Shown here: positions 34,101-46,899 of the stretch, in pieces
How the letters are laid out: every line of letters begins with the position of its first letter
How positions within the stretch are numbered: position 1 is the first letter of the stretch
Assembly (NCBI GenBank): GCA_018340805.1
Contig: JACMZG010001908.1
Location: forward strand, 44,142,905-44,206,904
DNA length: 64,000 nt
Source of the DNA: Microvelia longipes
Taxonomy: Eukaryota > Arthropoda > Insecta > Hemiptera > Veliidae
Direction: 5' to 3'
Made by a program: the position numbers and the translations under genes
The notes under the pieces: model-generated
Told to the model about the DNA's origin: nothing
Seen by the model: the letters and a program-made list of their open reading frames with translations, nothing else
The model's database searches: none

Positions 34101-35260
34101 TGAAATACTAGATGTCATTAATGGTGTATTGTAGAAATCTGTAGAAAATTATATAGTGTTAAGAGTTAAGAGTATGTCAGTTTTCCAGAGCTGTTTTCTT
34201 CATAAACCCTACTAATCATATCTTAGTATCTTTTCCGTGTCTTTTTAACGATTTTTTTCACCTTTAAACTTCCTACTAATTTTTTAATAAATAAACATTG
34301 GTTTACTAATAAAGACACTAAGAAGATGAATACATACACATTTGGAAGTAAATAAAATAATAAAACACACTATCACACCTAAAAGTAATTAATACTGCAC
34401 ACTAACAAAGTTAGTAGTAAACAAAAGAGATAATACTAATACACTTTAAAAGGAAATAAAATATACACTAACGAACAAAAATACCACACTTAACTGTATT
34501 CCTAATTCTTCAGAATACACTAAAACAAGAGTAGCTTATAAGACGGCTTTATAGTCACATTTCGATGTGTTGACTAATAAACACACATACACACTATAAA
34601 CAAACCCTGTAACTAATAAATTTTAATAAATTTAAACAAACCGACATTGATAAGTTATTATCAGACACGAAGACAAATTAGGAAATTTATAACATATAAA
34701 TATAAGCCGCAATAGGGTTTATTACGTCAAGTTAGTTTTGTATCTTTACCGAATTAGTCATTGATAAAAAAAAACCTATTTTAACTTTAGAGCGAAAAAC
34801 GTGGACGCTTTAAAAAATAAAAAATTTTAAAAAAGCAACAGCGCAATAAAAATTTATATGCTATTCAATTTATTGTATAAATGCTATAAGATCAAACATT
34901 TCTTACAAATAGACAGCTGGGTAAAGATAACCTGTAGACTACCTTATAGGGGATGTTTTCAAGTTCTCGCAACAAATCATTTTCTAAACATTCTATCCTT
35001 TTCTATCGGATTTTTCATATAAACTGATTTTTATCTATAGAAAGTGATATTTAAGAGGTTTTTTTTCTTTTAAAATAAATATAAGTTACATATAATTGAA
35101 CTAAAACGCATAATACTTTGCTTTAAATATTGAACAAATTTGAATGAATTAACTTTTTGTGAAAATCTCTGTATTGTTCGAAAAATAAAGGCCTTATCAT
35201 AGCCCTTATCACCAGTCAGTGCTACCAACTTTAAGAATTTAGTCCACCTTTCTATTAATG
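34101..35260. other. AT-rich intergenic DNA
   Basis: A stretch at about 34320-34620 is rich in ACAC/ACTA cryptic repeats on the plus strand. No gene is seen. Confidence 0.4.
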
Positions 35261-35264
35261 TATT

Positions 35265-35265
35265 A

Positions 35266-35307
<42 letters not shown>

Positions 35308-35360
35308 ATAATTTATATATATATATATATATATTATATATATGTATTATATATAACAAA
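35265..35360. repeat. (TA)n microsatellite
   Basis: Imperfect TA tract with interspersed ATTA. Confidence 0.9.
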
Positions 35361-36490
35361 AATACACCCCATAATATATAAAATCGTTTTAAATTTAATT
35401 TATTTATTATTGTAAACAATTTATTTGCTTTGATATTATTTAATTATTTTTGTGTTTTTAGAATATAATAACTTATATCGTTGTACATTAGTTGTCTAGA
35501 AGACTGCTTTTTTTTCTAATTTATTAATGAATATATAAAAAGTATGTTTAAAAAATAAAACCTTATAACAACTTAAAAACAAACTTATGAACAAATAATA
35601 TACAATTATATATTTAATTTATTTGTTTATTTATTATGAAGGCTCTACTATATTTGATTGAAACTTATTGTGAAAACTATTTTAATCGTTTTTTGAAAAA
35701 AAATTGTTCCCTCAAAAATTATTTTAATATTAGTATGAAGTATTTTTTGTCGAACAAGTCCTGAACCACATCTGTGGCTGCACGTTTGTCGAGGTATTAA
35801 AAATAAAAATTTTGATGTATAAGACAGGGAAGTTCAATTTCATATTTGGTGACTATTTTTCGCAAGGATATGAAAACAAGTTGAGAACGGTTTAAAACGG
35901 GGTTAAAAAAATAAAACTAAAAAATTATTCAAGTTAGAAAGCTGGACGTCACGTGGTTGATACAGGTTCACACGTGAGACTGATGTCCTCATACGGTGCA
36001 ATAGCTGACTCATTCCGATCAGCTGAAGTTTATAAACGATCCGTAATAAAGTAAACAGCCTTGAACGCGTTTGCAATTCAAACAATACAGACATAGGAGT
36101 GAATGACTGGTTCACCGTCTGCTTAGTACCAACAGACAGACGCTTTAATTACTTCTCTTTACCATCTAGTTCTAAGAAAGTATCGTGTTTACTAATTTTA
36201 TTCTGACATTAACTTCATCGTTTACGCATAGGTGTCCCCGGATGGACTTTACGATTCGTGTAAATGACAAAATATTTCATTTTTCGAAAAAAAAATATTC
36301 TTGATAAAAGCTCCTGCATGTTTTCAAAACTAAGATGTATCATATTTTTTCTTTTTTTTTCTTTTTAACGGAGAACTCAAAATTTGCATTTTTTTGACAA
36401 ATAAACTAAGAGAAGTAGGCTTAATTTTGAGTTTTCGAGAAATAAGTATTCTTCATAAAATTGTTTCCCTTAGACAAATTTTCCATAAAA
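35361..36490. other. AT-rich intergenic DNA
   Basis: No gene is recognised. Poly-A/T runs (for example TTTTTTCTTTTTTTTTC at about 36347) are frequent. Confidence 0.35.
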
Positions 36491-36639
36491 GAATTAAAAA
36501 TTTTTAAATGTAGATTGAGCAACTTTTAAAATGTCTAATGTTGGAGGGAGGGGGTAAATTTTGAAAATTTTAATTGCTCTGCGTCCCCATTTTTTGTTTG
36601 AGGTTAAGAAGCAATGCAAATAGTACGCAGTAATGAATA

Positions 36640-37094
36640 AGAGACAAAGAGGAAAATTATTGATTCCAGAGATATCTTTGAAATAGTTGAGTTTTACGAC
36701 ATCAGGTTTACAACTTCTTAAACACACTAATAAAACTCCTATCATATCCCAGCGCTCTCTATCCATCCAATAAACTAACCTTCGTTTTATTACAAGGCAA
36801 TTATAAACTGGGCGGAAAACAATAGTGAATTCTTTCTCAACATTTTAAAAATACTAAATATCACATACACCAAGTTGTATAGGATTTCCCGCGTAAAACT
36901 TCGAGGTGTCTAAGAGAGGAAATTTTTTGATGTTTTCCAGAATAAAGCTGTTCCGCAGCTAGATGGCAACTTATTTCTAATTTTTGCGGCAATCCTAACA
37001 CTCGAGCAAAACACGCTAAGGAAACGAGCTTATGATCGATATTGCAGCATTCCCCCGCTGCATATCCTATGTCTTTTATCAATAATATTTCCAT
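36640..37094 (-). other. Possible orphan coding exon(s)
   Basis: Two minus-strand frames look less random than their surroundings. One runs 37094-36861 (77 codons from an ATG), with DIGYAAGECCNIDHKL, LACFARVLGLPQKLEISCHL and AAEQLYSGKHQKISSLRHLE. The other runs about 36766-36660, with WDMIGVLLVCLRSCKPDVV. The first is cysteine- and leucine-rich with balanced codons. I recognise neither family and cannot place splice sites with confidence. They could be exons of one host gene, an old transposon, or chance. Confidence 0.22.
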
Positions 37095-37130
37095 ATTTTT
37101 AACGAAGATTTAAGTTCTGTATAACATGTA

Positions 37131-37200
37131 GTATCTGCGGTCGTATAGTACTGGACTTCGGCACCGGACCGGGGTTCACAGCCCGGGCTATGCTCTTAGT
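37131..37200 (+). ncRNA. tRNA-related SINE head (candidate)
   Basis: GGTCGTATAGTACTGGACTT resembles a tRNA D-arm/A box. GACCGGGGTTCACAGCCCGG, about 30 bases on, resembles a T-arm/B box with a 5-bp stem. The acceptor stem does not close, so this is a tRNA-derived SINE head or tRNA pseudogene. It is not a functional tRNA. Confidence 0.4.
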
Positions 37201-37489
37201 TTTTGGTTTTTGCTCTTAGGCTAGGTATTGTAAGGTTACATCAAGTCTATAATAAATAGTCAAGGCCGATTTGAATTTCCAAAGCAGGAAATAACAAAAA
37301 GGTAATGAAAATCTTTAAATCATTTTGAATTACGTTATGATAGATAAAAAACTAATTAAAATATTAAAATAAAATATACCTACTCATTATGTTTCTAATT
37401 AATTTATTAAATTATAATAATATATTTTGTCATTTAAGTAATCAAAAATAGGATGCTAAGTACCTCGGAACTTCCCTTATCAGTTTGTT

Positions 37490-37790
37490 TTGTTCATCCT
37501 CACCCCTTCGGAATTACTTCGTTAGCCCTGAGTTATTAATGACGTCATACATTTGTTTCAAACATTAATTAACACAGATCTAAAAATTGATTTCTGTACT
37601 TAACTTTCTAGCATGAACAAACTGGAAGCTACGTTCACACACCCACACTTACAAACAGACAGCTTTTTAAAAACCACTGAGGAAGTCGTAAAACATCTGA
37701 AACGGACAATTTAGGTGAAATCTCGGTTTAGAATTTCAGTGCAAACTGGATACTTTTCCTATTTACCTTCTACCTACGATATAATTGAAG
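37490..37790 (-). repeat. R dispersed repeat, 5' half fragment
   Basis: A perfect TGACGTCA at 37540-37547, then CTCTAGCATGAACAA-like and ACCACTGAGGAAGTC blocks, and ACTTTTCCTATTTACC at the element's 5' end, all read on the minus strand. The 5S-like part is absent. Confidence 0.6.
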
Positions 37791-37977
37791 AAAATTGAGA
37801 ATGATCAGAAACGAATAATGATAGTCCCGAGTTTTTTAACTTGATTGAAAAAGAAAAAATCTTTGCTTATTATCTTAAAATAATGATATAACTCATAAAG
37901 AGAAAGTAAATTTTTCTAGCGCACTCTGATTGCGCGGTGCAGGTCAGTAATGCACTTTGAAATATTACTGCTTTCTC

Positions 37978-38524
37978 TAAGAGGCCTGTCAAGGATCTTG
38001 AATAAAGGGGATGACGCATTAAGGAACATTTCTGACCCCATGGAAGATGTATGGGATAGAGAAATAGGAGTAAACTTACCTTCCCCTTGGTTATAATGAA
38101 AAGAAGACGCCAAACGCAGGTTATGTAGCAAGGTTGTCGAGTTTGCTTCTAAACTTTTATCTGTGCTTCTCGTGATGTTATATTTGTGGTGCTTGTTAAG
38201 TCATTTGTGCTTATTTAATTTTAAATTTTGGACTATACTTTGTCACTTCAGTGAGTGATAATTTAAGCGTGTTTTGTTATAACCTTCTCAAGCAATAAAC
38301 AATGGGAAACCATTGTGAGGTAAGTTTGCCTCTAAAATTTAAGACCTGCGCTGTTATAAGAATTGTAAGCATGTGCAGTTTGTATCGAGCATGTGCAGTT
38401 GGTTTTTGACGTGTGTTTCGTGTTGAATTCTCTCTATTTTTTGGTTTTCGATGGGGTCACTTTTTTGTATGACAAATCGACTTAGTGCGTCATCCCCTTT
38501 ATTCAAGATCCTTGGGGCCTGTTC
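37978..38524. mobile_element. Inverted-repeat element with ~39-bp ends
   Basis: AGGCCTGTCAAGGATCTTGA, then ATAAAGGGGATGACGC (37982-38022), is repeated as its reverse complement at about 38480-38521 (GCGTCATCCCCTTTATTCAA, then GATCCTTGGGGCCTG). The distance is about 540 bp. The interior has two minus-strand frames that are partly the repeats themselves, and no transposase is recognised. It is a non-autonomous DNA element of unclear superfamily. Confidence 0.6.
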
Positions 38525-38529
38525 AGAAT

Positions 38530-39290
38530 GCACTTGGTATTTTAACCTTACTAGAAATTTAAACAAAAATATTAGCATTAATTTGTAAATGAAATTCAAT
38601 GCGTATGATACCCTTTTAATTACGTCCTTTCTAAAAAAAAAAGTCAAACTAAGTAAACGAATCCGTACAACCCTACAACGAGAAACAACCAACATATCTA
38701 TTAAGGTTATCAGACGTCTGGTTCATTCACCCTGACCTTGGGCAATAAGTCTGTCTGCCCTTCTTACTGACCTATTCCCTTGTCCTATTGTGTCAAGTTA
38801 TTTTGTAAACATATGGCACACTTATCTCCCCTTAATGCACATCTGTCAACAATGACAATGCAACATTATTTCGCAATTAGTTGAGTTCTCAATAATACCA
38901 TAACGGAAATAATTTGATCAAATAATTCGATTGTTACTCGAGTAAAATTTGAAAATAAAGGTTAACGTAAAAGTTAATTCATTACAGCCATAGATAAAAC
39001 ACCTTTAATACTATATACTAAATAATAAAGATTTATTTATTTTACAATAAACGCAAGGTAGAAATTGTTTCTATTTTTATGTGTTAAAATTAAACACAAA
39101 TTTTACGTTCACCTATTCGGGTTTAAAGTAAAAGTCATTAAAAATAACTTATACATAAAAATATGGATTAAACATAATAAAAATCTATAATAAGGGATCT
39201 AACAATCAAAGAGTTTACCTATAGTCCGAAAATTCTCTAAATTTAATTTACTTCTTTTATTTATTTTATTATGATTTTTTAAAACATTTA
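38530..39290. other. AT-rich intergenic DNA
   Basis: No gene or repeat is recognised. Confidence 0.35.
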
Positions 39291-39310
39291 AAATGTTCTG
39301 CGGACCACTT

Positions 39311-39341
39311 AAAATCTACTTACGGTCCGTAAGTAGATTTT
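39311..39341. repeat. Perfect 14-bp-stem hairpin
   Basis: AAAATCTACTTACG, loop GTC, CGTAAGTAGATTTT. It is followed at about 39370-39390 by GTGGATTCGGAACTACTG, whose reverse complement resembles a hAT-type terminus, so the hairpin may be the subterminal part of a hAT-like element. Confidence 0.65.
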
Positions 39342-39609
39342 ACTTACCCCCGTGTCCACCTTGGACCAGTGGATTCGGAACTACTGTTTTCCATTGCATT
39401 AAAAATTCTTCTAAAGTCATTATTAAACCTCAATTATTTTTCAAAAAAAAATTGTAATTTGTACCTAAACTTAACCCTATTACGTTTCTTAAAAAGGGTT
39501 ATTTCTATCGTTCGAATTTTCGCTCATAACTTACAATGATAAACTCTAATTTGGTTTCAACTGTTTTTTAGCCAATATTCATTTTGTGACGTCACGCTTA
39601 CCACTGCGA

Positions 39610-39860
39610 TACATAATTAATAACAATACATAACATAATTGATATACTTAATTTATCAATAAATAAATTGATAAATTATTATAATTAATTTAGCTATATT
39701 AATATATTTAATTTATGAATATAATTAATTTATCAATGAATAAATAGATAAATTAATATAATTATTTTATCAATAAAAAATTGATAAATTTATATAATTA
39801 ATTTATCAATAAATAAATTGATAAATTAATAAAATTAATTTATCAATATTAAATGATAAA
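39610..39860. repeat. AT-only tandem repeat of TAATTTATCAAT units
   Basis: Repeated alternation of AATTAATTTATCAATAAATA and AATTGATAAATTA gives a self-complementary AT-only array of about 250 bp. Confidence 0.7.
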
Positions 39861-39894
39861 ATAGCCCGTGGACCTCTACAGGTTTAAACTACCA

Positions 39895-40060
39895 TAAATA
39901 CACTGGGAGGTACGATGATAACAAACACACACACACACACACACACAAATGCTGACAGACAACTTTGTGAATTCCAGTTTCATGCATGCCGGTTTCGGAT
40001 TATTTGCAAACACAATACTTTTCCTATATACCTTCGGTATAAAAAAGGAAAAGTAAATAC
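39895..40060 (-). repeat. R dispersed repeat, 5' end fragment with (CA)n
   Basis: GGGAGGTACGATGATAACAA, then a (CA) run at about 39925-39948, then GACAGACAACTTTGTGAAT and the element 5' end ACTTTTCCTATATACCTTCGG. Read on the minus strand it matches the R 5' block. Confidence 0.6.
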
Positions 40061-40930
40061 TAGCCCTGTTGATGGAGGATAACCAAGATATTAATAAGTT
40101 ATCAATTACTTTAATAAACTAATATATTAAATTTATAAAGGGGTTAAACAATATATCATATAAGATGGAACTGTGAGGAAATGTGTTTGAGAAATGTGTA
40201 TGCTAGTAATACAAAGTGTGACGTCATCAACATATCTAGGTGATAATAATGCTAATTTAACGATAATAGTTTTTCACTTAGGTTGTATGGAAACGAAGGA
40301 ATCCTTTAAATTATTATTTTAACATTGCAAACTTTCGTTATAAGAAATAATTACGTTTTATTTTGCAAGTAGAAAAAGATCACCAAGAACAGTATATAAT
40401 TTAATGTTAATGAGTTTAGGTATAAAACAAATTTTTGGTAACGTCTTGCATGTATGGTAGTCTGATTACCAAAATGTTTTTTTCTGGTACCTTTTAAAAG
40501 TTAAATTAGAGCATACGTTTATTTTAGTTATTTCAGATTCAGTGTCATGTTGTAAATATTTTGATACCAATAAAATAAAATTCCGGTAATTTTTTCCTAA
40601 GCTATCATTTGGGATACATACGGACTATTACCAATTAATAACTATAAATAAGCCTACTAGTATACCAGAATTCATCACTTCTACTTAATTGTGTAGGAAA
40701 TGCTAAAGTAGTACACTAGCCTACTTTTTTTATACGATTAAAGTATTTCTAAGGCCTTACTTAACCAAACGTAAAAACCACTTAAGTAAAAACTATCGTT
40801 AAATAAGATAAATGAGTAAAAATACATTATGACTAAATCCAAATTTTTATTAATTTTATAAAATAATAATTAATTATTTTAATAATGACTTATGTGCTTT
40901 TTCTCGCCGACCCTAGATTTAAAGAATACG
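40060..40930. other. AT-rich intergenic DNA
   Basis: Contains one perfect TGACGTCA (40219-40226) outside a recognisable R copy. No gene is seen. Confidence 0.35.
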
Positions 40931-40939
40931 CTATTTGCT

Positions 40940-40990
40940 TTCGTTGGACGCTCTTAGCTTGCGACTCAAGAAGAGGTCATCATCAGTTTC
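40940..40990 (-). ncRNA. Hammerhead-like motif, locus C (decayed candidate)
   Basis: On the minus strand CTGATGATGACCTCTTCTTG (core at 40980-40986) continues to GAGTCGCAAGC. It aligns with loci A and B through TGRCCTCTT and AAGC, but GAAA is replaced by GCAA. A hairpin CTGAC...GTCAG lies just upstream in sense. It is probably an inactive relative. Confidence 0.35.
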
Positions 40991-41439
40991 TGACAAACAA
41001 GTCAGAAAAATAAGTCTGCATTTTTAAAAGACAAAATAATAGAAAGATTATTTTGAGTTGTACATTTTTTATTGTTCTCATTTGTTTTTTAGGCGCTCTT
41101 ATTGTGGCATTTTACTTAGCGAGAGCGGTTTGCGTGTTTGTAAAATAATAAAGATCTTTTTTGGATTGATTCTATGTATGCTCACTGTAGAACTTATTTA
41201 ATTTATAATTGATACGCCAATGGAAGTAAAATTATATTAGATGATATAGATTAGATTTCATGAGGAAGATACACCTTGAGGAGGCTAGTTCTTTTTATTA
41301 TATAAGTGGTAGAATGAGGAAGTTAAAATATAGACTCAACGACACGTGTGTAAGGTTTTTCTGTAGACGACATAATAATAGCAGAGTGATAAAAGCCATG
41401 TGGCATTTATCTGAGAATGAATTAGCAAGAGGTCGTCTA

Positions 41440-42060
41440 AGTATATGTTAAGGCATTCTTTATTTTCAGTGAGATTTGTGTAACCGCTATCTCCTTACCC
41501 CGGAGAGCAGGTTACAAGTTTTTGTTTACAAACAAAGCAGCTGGTAGAGGTGTGCGGCGAGAACGCATGCGCACTCATACCGGTGAGCCGGTAGTTTTCC
41601 ATGACGTCACGAGTTCTTGGCGCCCCCTTCGCCAATCTGTCTGCATTCCCTCTCTTTTCATAGAGGGTACTTTAGGACTTGGAGTCACCCCACCACTAGA
41701 CTCGTCTAGATGCCTTCTCCAAGCCTTTCTAAACCCTCCATTCATATTGACATACGATACGACCGGAACGAAAAATTCCATCCGATTTTTTTCTTGAAAC
41801 TCTTCCGTGAATACACCTGTATCTGGTACCCTTCATAACAATCAACAAACGTCTTACACCTTCATTGCAATTGATTGTCCTACAATTAGCTCATCATTCT
41901 TGAGCTCAACTGTATCGACACACATTCTTCTCACCCTATATGTTTATATTTATCATATCGGTTTTTGGCACGACGCCGTTTCAACGCAGACCTCACGATA
42001 TCTACATCCAGTATAGTTTACATCCGAAATAATCTCTCGAAATCCAGCGAGTGTAGGCAG
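41440..42060. other. GC-richer islet without a recognised gene
   Basis: Between about 41500 and 41780 the sequence is markedly GC-richer (GAACGCATGCGCACTCATAC, GCGCCCCCTTCGCC) and holds a perfect TGACGTCA (41602-41609). Open frames on both strands (91 and 68 codons) match no family I know. It could be a promoter-like islet or an old element. Confidence 0.3.
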
Positions 42061-42244
42061 ATGGTTTTATAGTTGAGATCATAATGTCATATTTAGATTA
42101 TTGCAACTCTGGATCTTAAATAAAAAACTCAATACCTTTAGAACCTCGTGTTTTGTTTTCGCTATATTTAAGGCCAACGGCCATAAGAAAACAAAAAAAC
42201 AAGAAAATGCATATGGGGCTGCAAAATGGTTCTTAAAGCTCACA

Positions 42245-42545
42245 TTTGGCTTGGGACCTTGTTTGTTCCTCATTTATCTCTGTACATTTGTTTGTCCTTT
42301 ATTTATCTCTGTACATTTGTTTGTCCTTTATTTATCTTTGTACATTTGTTTTGGCATTTATTTATCTCTGTACTTTATTTGTCCCTTATCTATCTCTGTA
42401 TTCTGTTTGTCCCTCATTTAACTCTGTACTTTGTTTTTCCCTTATTCTTCTTTGTACTTGGTTTGTCCCTAATTCATCTTTGCACTTTGTTTGTATCTCA
42501 TTTATCTCTGTACTTTGTCCTTTATTTATCTCTTTACTTAATTAC
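42245..42545. repeat. 26-bp minisatellite, about 11 units
   Basis: The unit is TTTATCTCTGTACATTTGTT followed by TGTCCT or variants. It decays towards 42545. The period is not a multiple of three and stop codons are rare, so all three plus frames appear open; these are not genes. Confidence 0.85.
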
Positions 42546-42789
42546 TACTGTATTTTTATCTCTACCAAAATAAATAAAATAATTATTGTGCTTATTGAGT
42601 CCATTAAGGTCAGTCGTCACAACTAGTTTGATTTGTAACCGTTGTCTTTAGATTCATCTCACGAAAAACTTAAAAACTATTATACTTATTAAAGTGTGGG
42701 AAATCGCCATCATAATCGATTGACCTTGAAATGTTTAAGGAGAGATATGGTTATTCTTGGGGGGGGGGGGGCTGATTCACCGATTTACT

Positions 42790-43240
<451 letters not shown>

Positions 43241-43469
43241 ACTGATAATTTGGAAATTCTCACTTACAAAAACTAGTTGTATAAAAAACTGTGACATCAC
43301 AACATCAATAGGGCTACGGAGCGACCAAGAGACTAAAAAGTCTTTTGCTTAGAATTATGAACCTCTTTCAAATTATTATTATAAATAACACTATGATTAA
43401 TTATAATAAATCAAATTAATTTAGGTAAAATTATAATCATGAGGAAAACGTCTATAAGATCGGCTATAT

Positions 43470-43507
43470 CATAATACTATTAATATAATTATATTAATAG
43501 TATTATG
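43470..43507. repeat. Perfect 38-bp palindrome
   Basis: CATAATACTATTAATATAA is followed immediately by its exact reverse complement, with no spacer. It is AT-rich and could extrude as a cruciform. Confidence 0.85.
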
Positions 43508-44084
43508 AATATAATCAAATCATATAATTATGATTATTAATATCCATTATGATCTTATGGATATACTCCCTAATAAAGCTCTATAATAGAACAAAAAATA
43601 ACTTAAGAGCTAACAATCTCTGTAAGTATTAGATAACAAAAAATAAAAAGTGAAACGTCAAAAAAATGAAAAGCGAACTTGTTTTTAAAAAGTATTATTA
43701 AACTGGCAGCATTCTTTGGATAATGTGTTTCACAATCGAAACTAAAACTTAAAAAAACCTGGTAAGAATTAAGTCTGTTTAATAGACGCGAGGTTAAATA
43801 CCCGCGTTATTTTAAGTTTAATTTTTATCTGACCTAAGTATATTTTAAATTAATTTGTCCTTCGGCATAGATATTGTCTATTTCTTTAAAAAAAAATCAA
43901 GTTCTTTTCATTTTAAAATCTACGTCTAATCACTGGGAACGAACAGAATAATAGAGGAATATTTGAAGTCATGATACATACCATTGAAAAAGTATATCTA
44001 ATCCTCATTTAGATAAAAAAAATTATAATCAATTTAAATTTTATGTATATAACATAAAAAATTACAGAAATAACTTCATACAAA

Positions 44085-44825
44085 TTATATATAATAAAAT
44101 ATATAGAATAAAACAGAATAGGTTTAATACAGATTATAGAATTGACTTCATACAGAATATAGCATAAACCAGAATAAACTTAATACAGAATATAGAATAA
44201 AGACAAATAGATTTAATACAGATTATAGAATTGACTTAATACAGAATATAGCATAAAACAGAATAGACTTATTACAGAATCTAGAGTAAAACAGAATAGA
44301 ATTTACACAGAATATAGAATAAAACATAATAGACTTTGTACAAAACAAAACAGAATAGACTTAATACAGAATAAAGAGTAAAAGAATTAACTTTATATAG
44401 AATAAAACAGAATAGACTTAATATTACATAAAATAGAGTAAAAGAGAATGAACTTTATATAGAATAAAACAGAATAGACTTAATATTACATAATATAGGT
44501 AAAAGAGAATTAACTTTATATAGAATAAAACAGAATAGACTTAATATTACATAATATAGAGTAAAAGAGAATTAACTTTATATAGAATAAAACAGATAGA
44601 CTTAATTTACATAATATAGAGTAAAGAGAATTAACTTTATATAGAATATAGACTTAATATACATAATATAGAGTAAAGAGAATTAACTTTATATAGAATA
44701 AAACAGACTTAGAGTAAAAGAGAATTACTTTATAAAGAATAAACAGAATGACTTATAACATAATATAGAGTAAAAGAGAATTAACTTTATATAGAATAAA
44801 ACAGAATAGACTTAATATGATGAAA
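44085..44825. repeat. ~60-bp minisatellite, A-rich, at least 11 units
   Basis: Units combine AGAATAAAACAGAATAGAC, TTAATATTACATAATATAG and AGTAAAAGAGAATTAACTTT. The left part is built of shorter ~40-bp units; the right part from about 44380 has 55-63-bp units with small indels. Confidence 0.8.
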
Positions 44826-44829
44826 AGGA

Positions 44830-46560
44830 ATAGCAGCAAAGGAATGTTGCTGGTTAAAAATATGTTTAGACATCTCTCATGTCCAATATAGGATCTAATT
44901 CAGTATTTATTTTATAATTAGTGTGCTGATATGGAAGAGTGAAATTTGTTGTCGGAAAATTAGTATTTCATTAGTAATAAAATTATAGTCTGGTCATTGA
45001 GCGTAAAATCTTTTCCAGTATTTTTGGGTCTCTGTGTCGAATGAAACTGGTCCGGAGTAGATGCGAGCTCATACAATAACAATACAATAAGATCCGGGTT
45101 CAAATCTCAGTAATCTCTATTTAATTTTTTTATTTATCTATTTTCACTAGACAAGTTTATGACTTCAAAATAACTCTGGCGTGGAGGTACTTTTAAATAT
45201 TTGTGCAAATATTCTGATTTAATGCTTGCTTACGGCTAAACATTCCATTTTTTGTCCAAGTTTTTGTTCAGGACTCTTAAAAAGTTTTTTTTTAAACTAT
45301 GAAAGTTTATTAGTAAACAGTAAAGCTCTCAATAACTTACTTAAGGTTTATGAACAAATTTGAAAATTGTTTTCAGAAAAATGTCAATAGTTAATTTTAT
45401 TTATTTAATTCATAGATTTTATGGTTACTTTAATAAAACTTGAAAATCATAACGCATGTTTTTATTGAACTGATAAAAACAATGCTAGTGCCGAAAAACC
45501 AATTTATAAATCTGGTAATCTTCATCATTGATAATAGATTATGAAATAAAAGATCTATGTCATTGACATAGTCTACCTTGACCTTGTTACTGGTGCAACT
45601 AGGGCCTTTAAACCTTACAGATGTTATCAATGATAAATTAGTTAGATCAGTAAAAGCCTGGCAAGCATAGTAGCTAGCAAGGTAAATGTGTGTTTCTATG
45701 ACACTGGCTGCAGCAACTTATGGGCGTGGTTACAAACAACCTAAGCATTATTGACCCGGAGTAAAGATACCCCTTCTGCTTCGTATTCTCGGGGCATTCA
45801 TGTCTCTTCATTCCCCTCCTTTTTTTACTAAAGTTTGGAGCGAAATTGGAGGGTTAAGACTTTTGGGGATTTTCCACTGTCTCACCCCTCCTGGAAATTG
45901 CGCAGTTCGCAATATGTCTATTGTGCGTTCCCCCTTGTTGTATTTCGTAATCTAAAGGGTTTAGAAAAAGTTGTTTTGCGAACCTGTTTTTTTTTGTGTT
46001 ATGGCACACAGAAACTGAGTTGTGGTATCTAAGTATAATGAACCATTGTTCCCTCTCCACGCCTTTTTAATGTTTAATTCCAAAACTACGTTTTATGGTA
46101 GAAAGAGTTTTATGATAAAATACTAAGAGATAAAAAGAGTAACGATTCGATAGCTATACCTACTTATAAACTGCGTAGTTATAAAATCAAACCTAAAAGA
46201 TTTAAAACAATTCATCTTCTTACGTACGGTATTAGGTAAGGGATATACTTCTTTATAATTACGCGGTATTAAGTAAAGGATAGTATATAAAACATTTGCA
46301 TTAAGTATTAATCATAATCCTGGACATTACAAATGAGCAAGTCTATTGCCAAATTTCAATTTAAAGTAATTCTTGAAAGATTTGCTAAATGCAATTTAGA
46401 TATCCAAGAAAAACACGTTAGATATACTTGCTGTATTGGAATTAAACGTTGTATAGTTATTCAAAAATACACTCATGACAAATTTTAACTAATTTTTTTT
46501 TAAATTCTTATGACAGGTTATGCTTGTTCTATGGAAATAAAACTTCCTTTATACTTATTT
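44830..46560. other. Intergenic DNA
   Basis: No gene is recognised. GGGTTCAAATCTCAG at about 45097-45111 looks like a Pol III B box but has no good A box. A GC-richer stretch at 45700-46060 has open frames on both strands of no known family. Confidence 0.3.
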
Positions 46561-46569
46561 CTTACTTAA

Positions 46570-46830
46570 AGGGTTACTCCTATACCGAATTCCTACTCAA
46601 TTTTTTGATTTTTTACAATCTTTTCTGCAAAACGTATACATGTAATTTAAAAAAAGTGTAACCAATACTGATAATCAGATGAAACTCATCACATTTGTTG
46701 TTCTTACATAGTAACACAAAGGTACGATATTTCACAGTGATCCGATGATTATTCCGTGTTTTTTGAAATGTTTAAGTCACCAATGACGTTTAATGATGAC
46801 ATAAAAAAAATCCGGATAGCCCGAATTGTT
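46570..46830 (-). repeat. R dispersed repeat, decayed internal fragment
   Basis: TTTTCTGCAAAACGTATACATG, ACTGATAATCAGATGAAACTC and CCGGATAGCCCGAATTG follow the R order on the minus strand. The TGACGTCA block is degraded. Confidence 0.5.
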
Positions 46831-46899
46831 TAACTTTTTTTGTTAACCCGATGCTACAATGTTAACAGACTCACGCACATAACGAACAAACAACATCTA

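Noticed and set aside
42101..42626. Three overlapping frames rich in FLYLSLY
   Set aside because: They are translations of the 26-bp minisatellite in its three frames.
45060..45112. B-box-like GGGTTCAAATCTCAG
   Set aside because: There is no convincing A box at the right distance and no tRNA-like fold.
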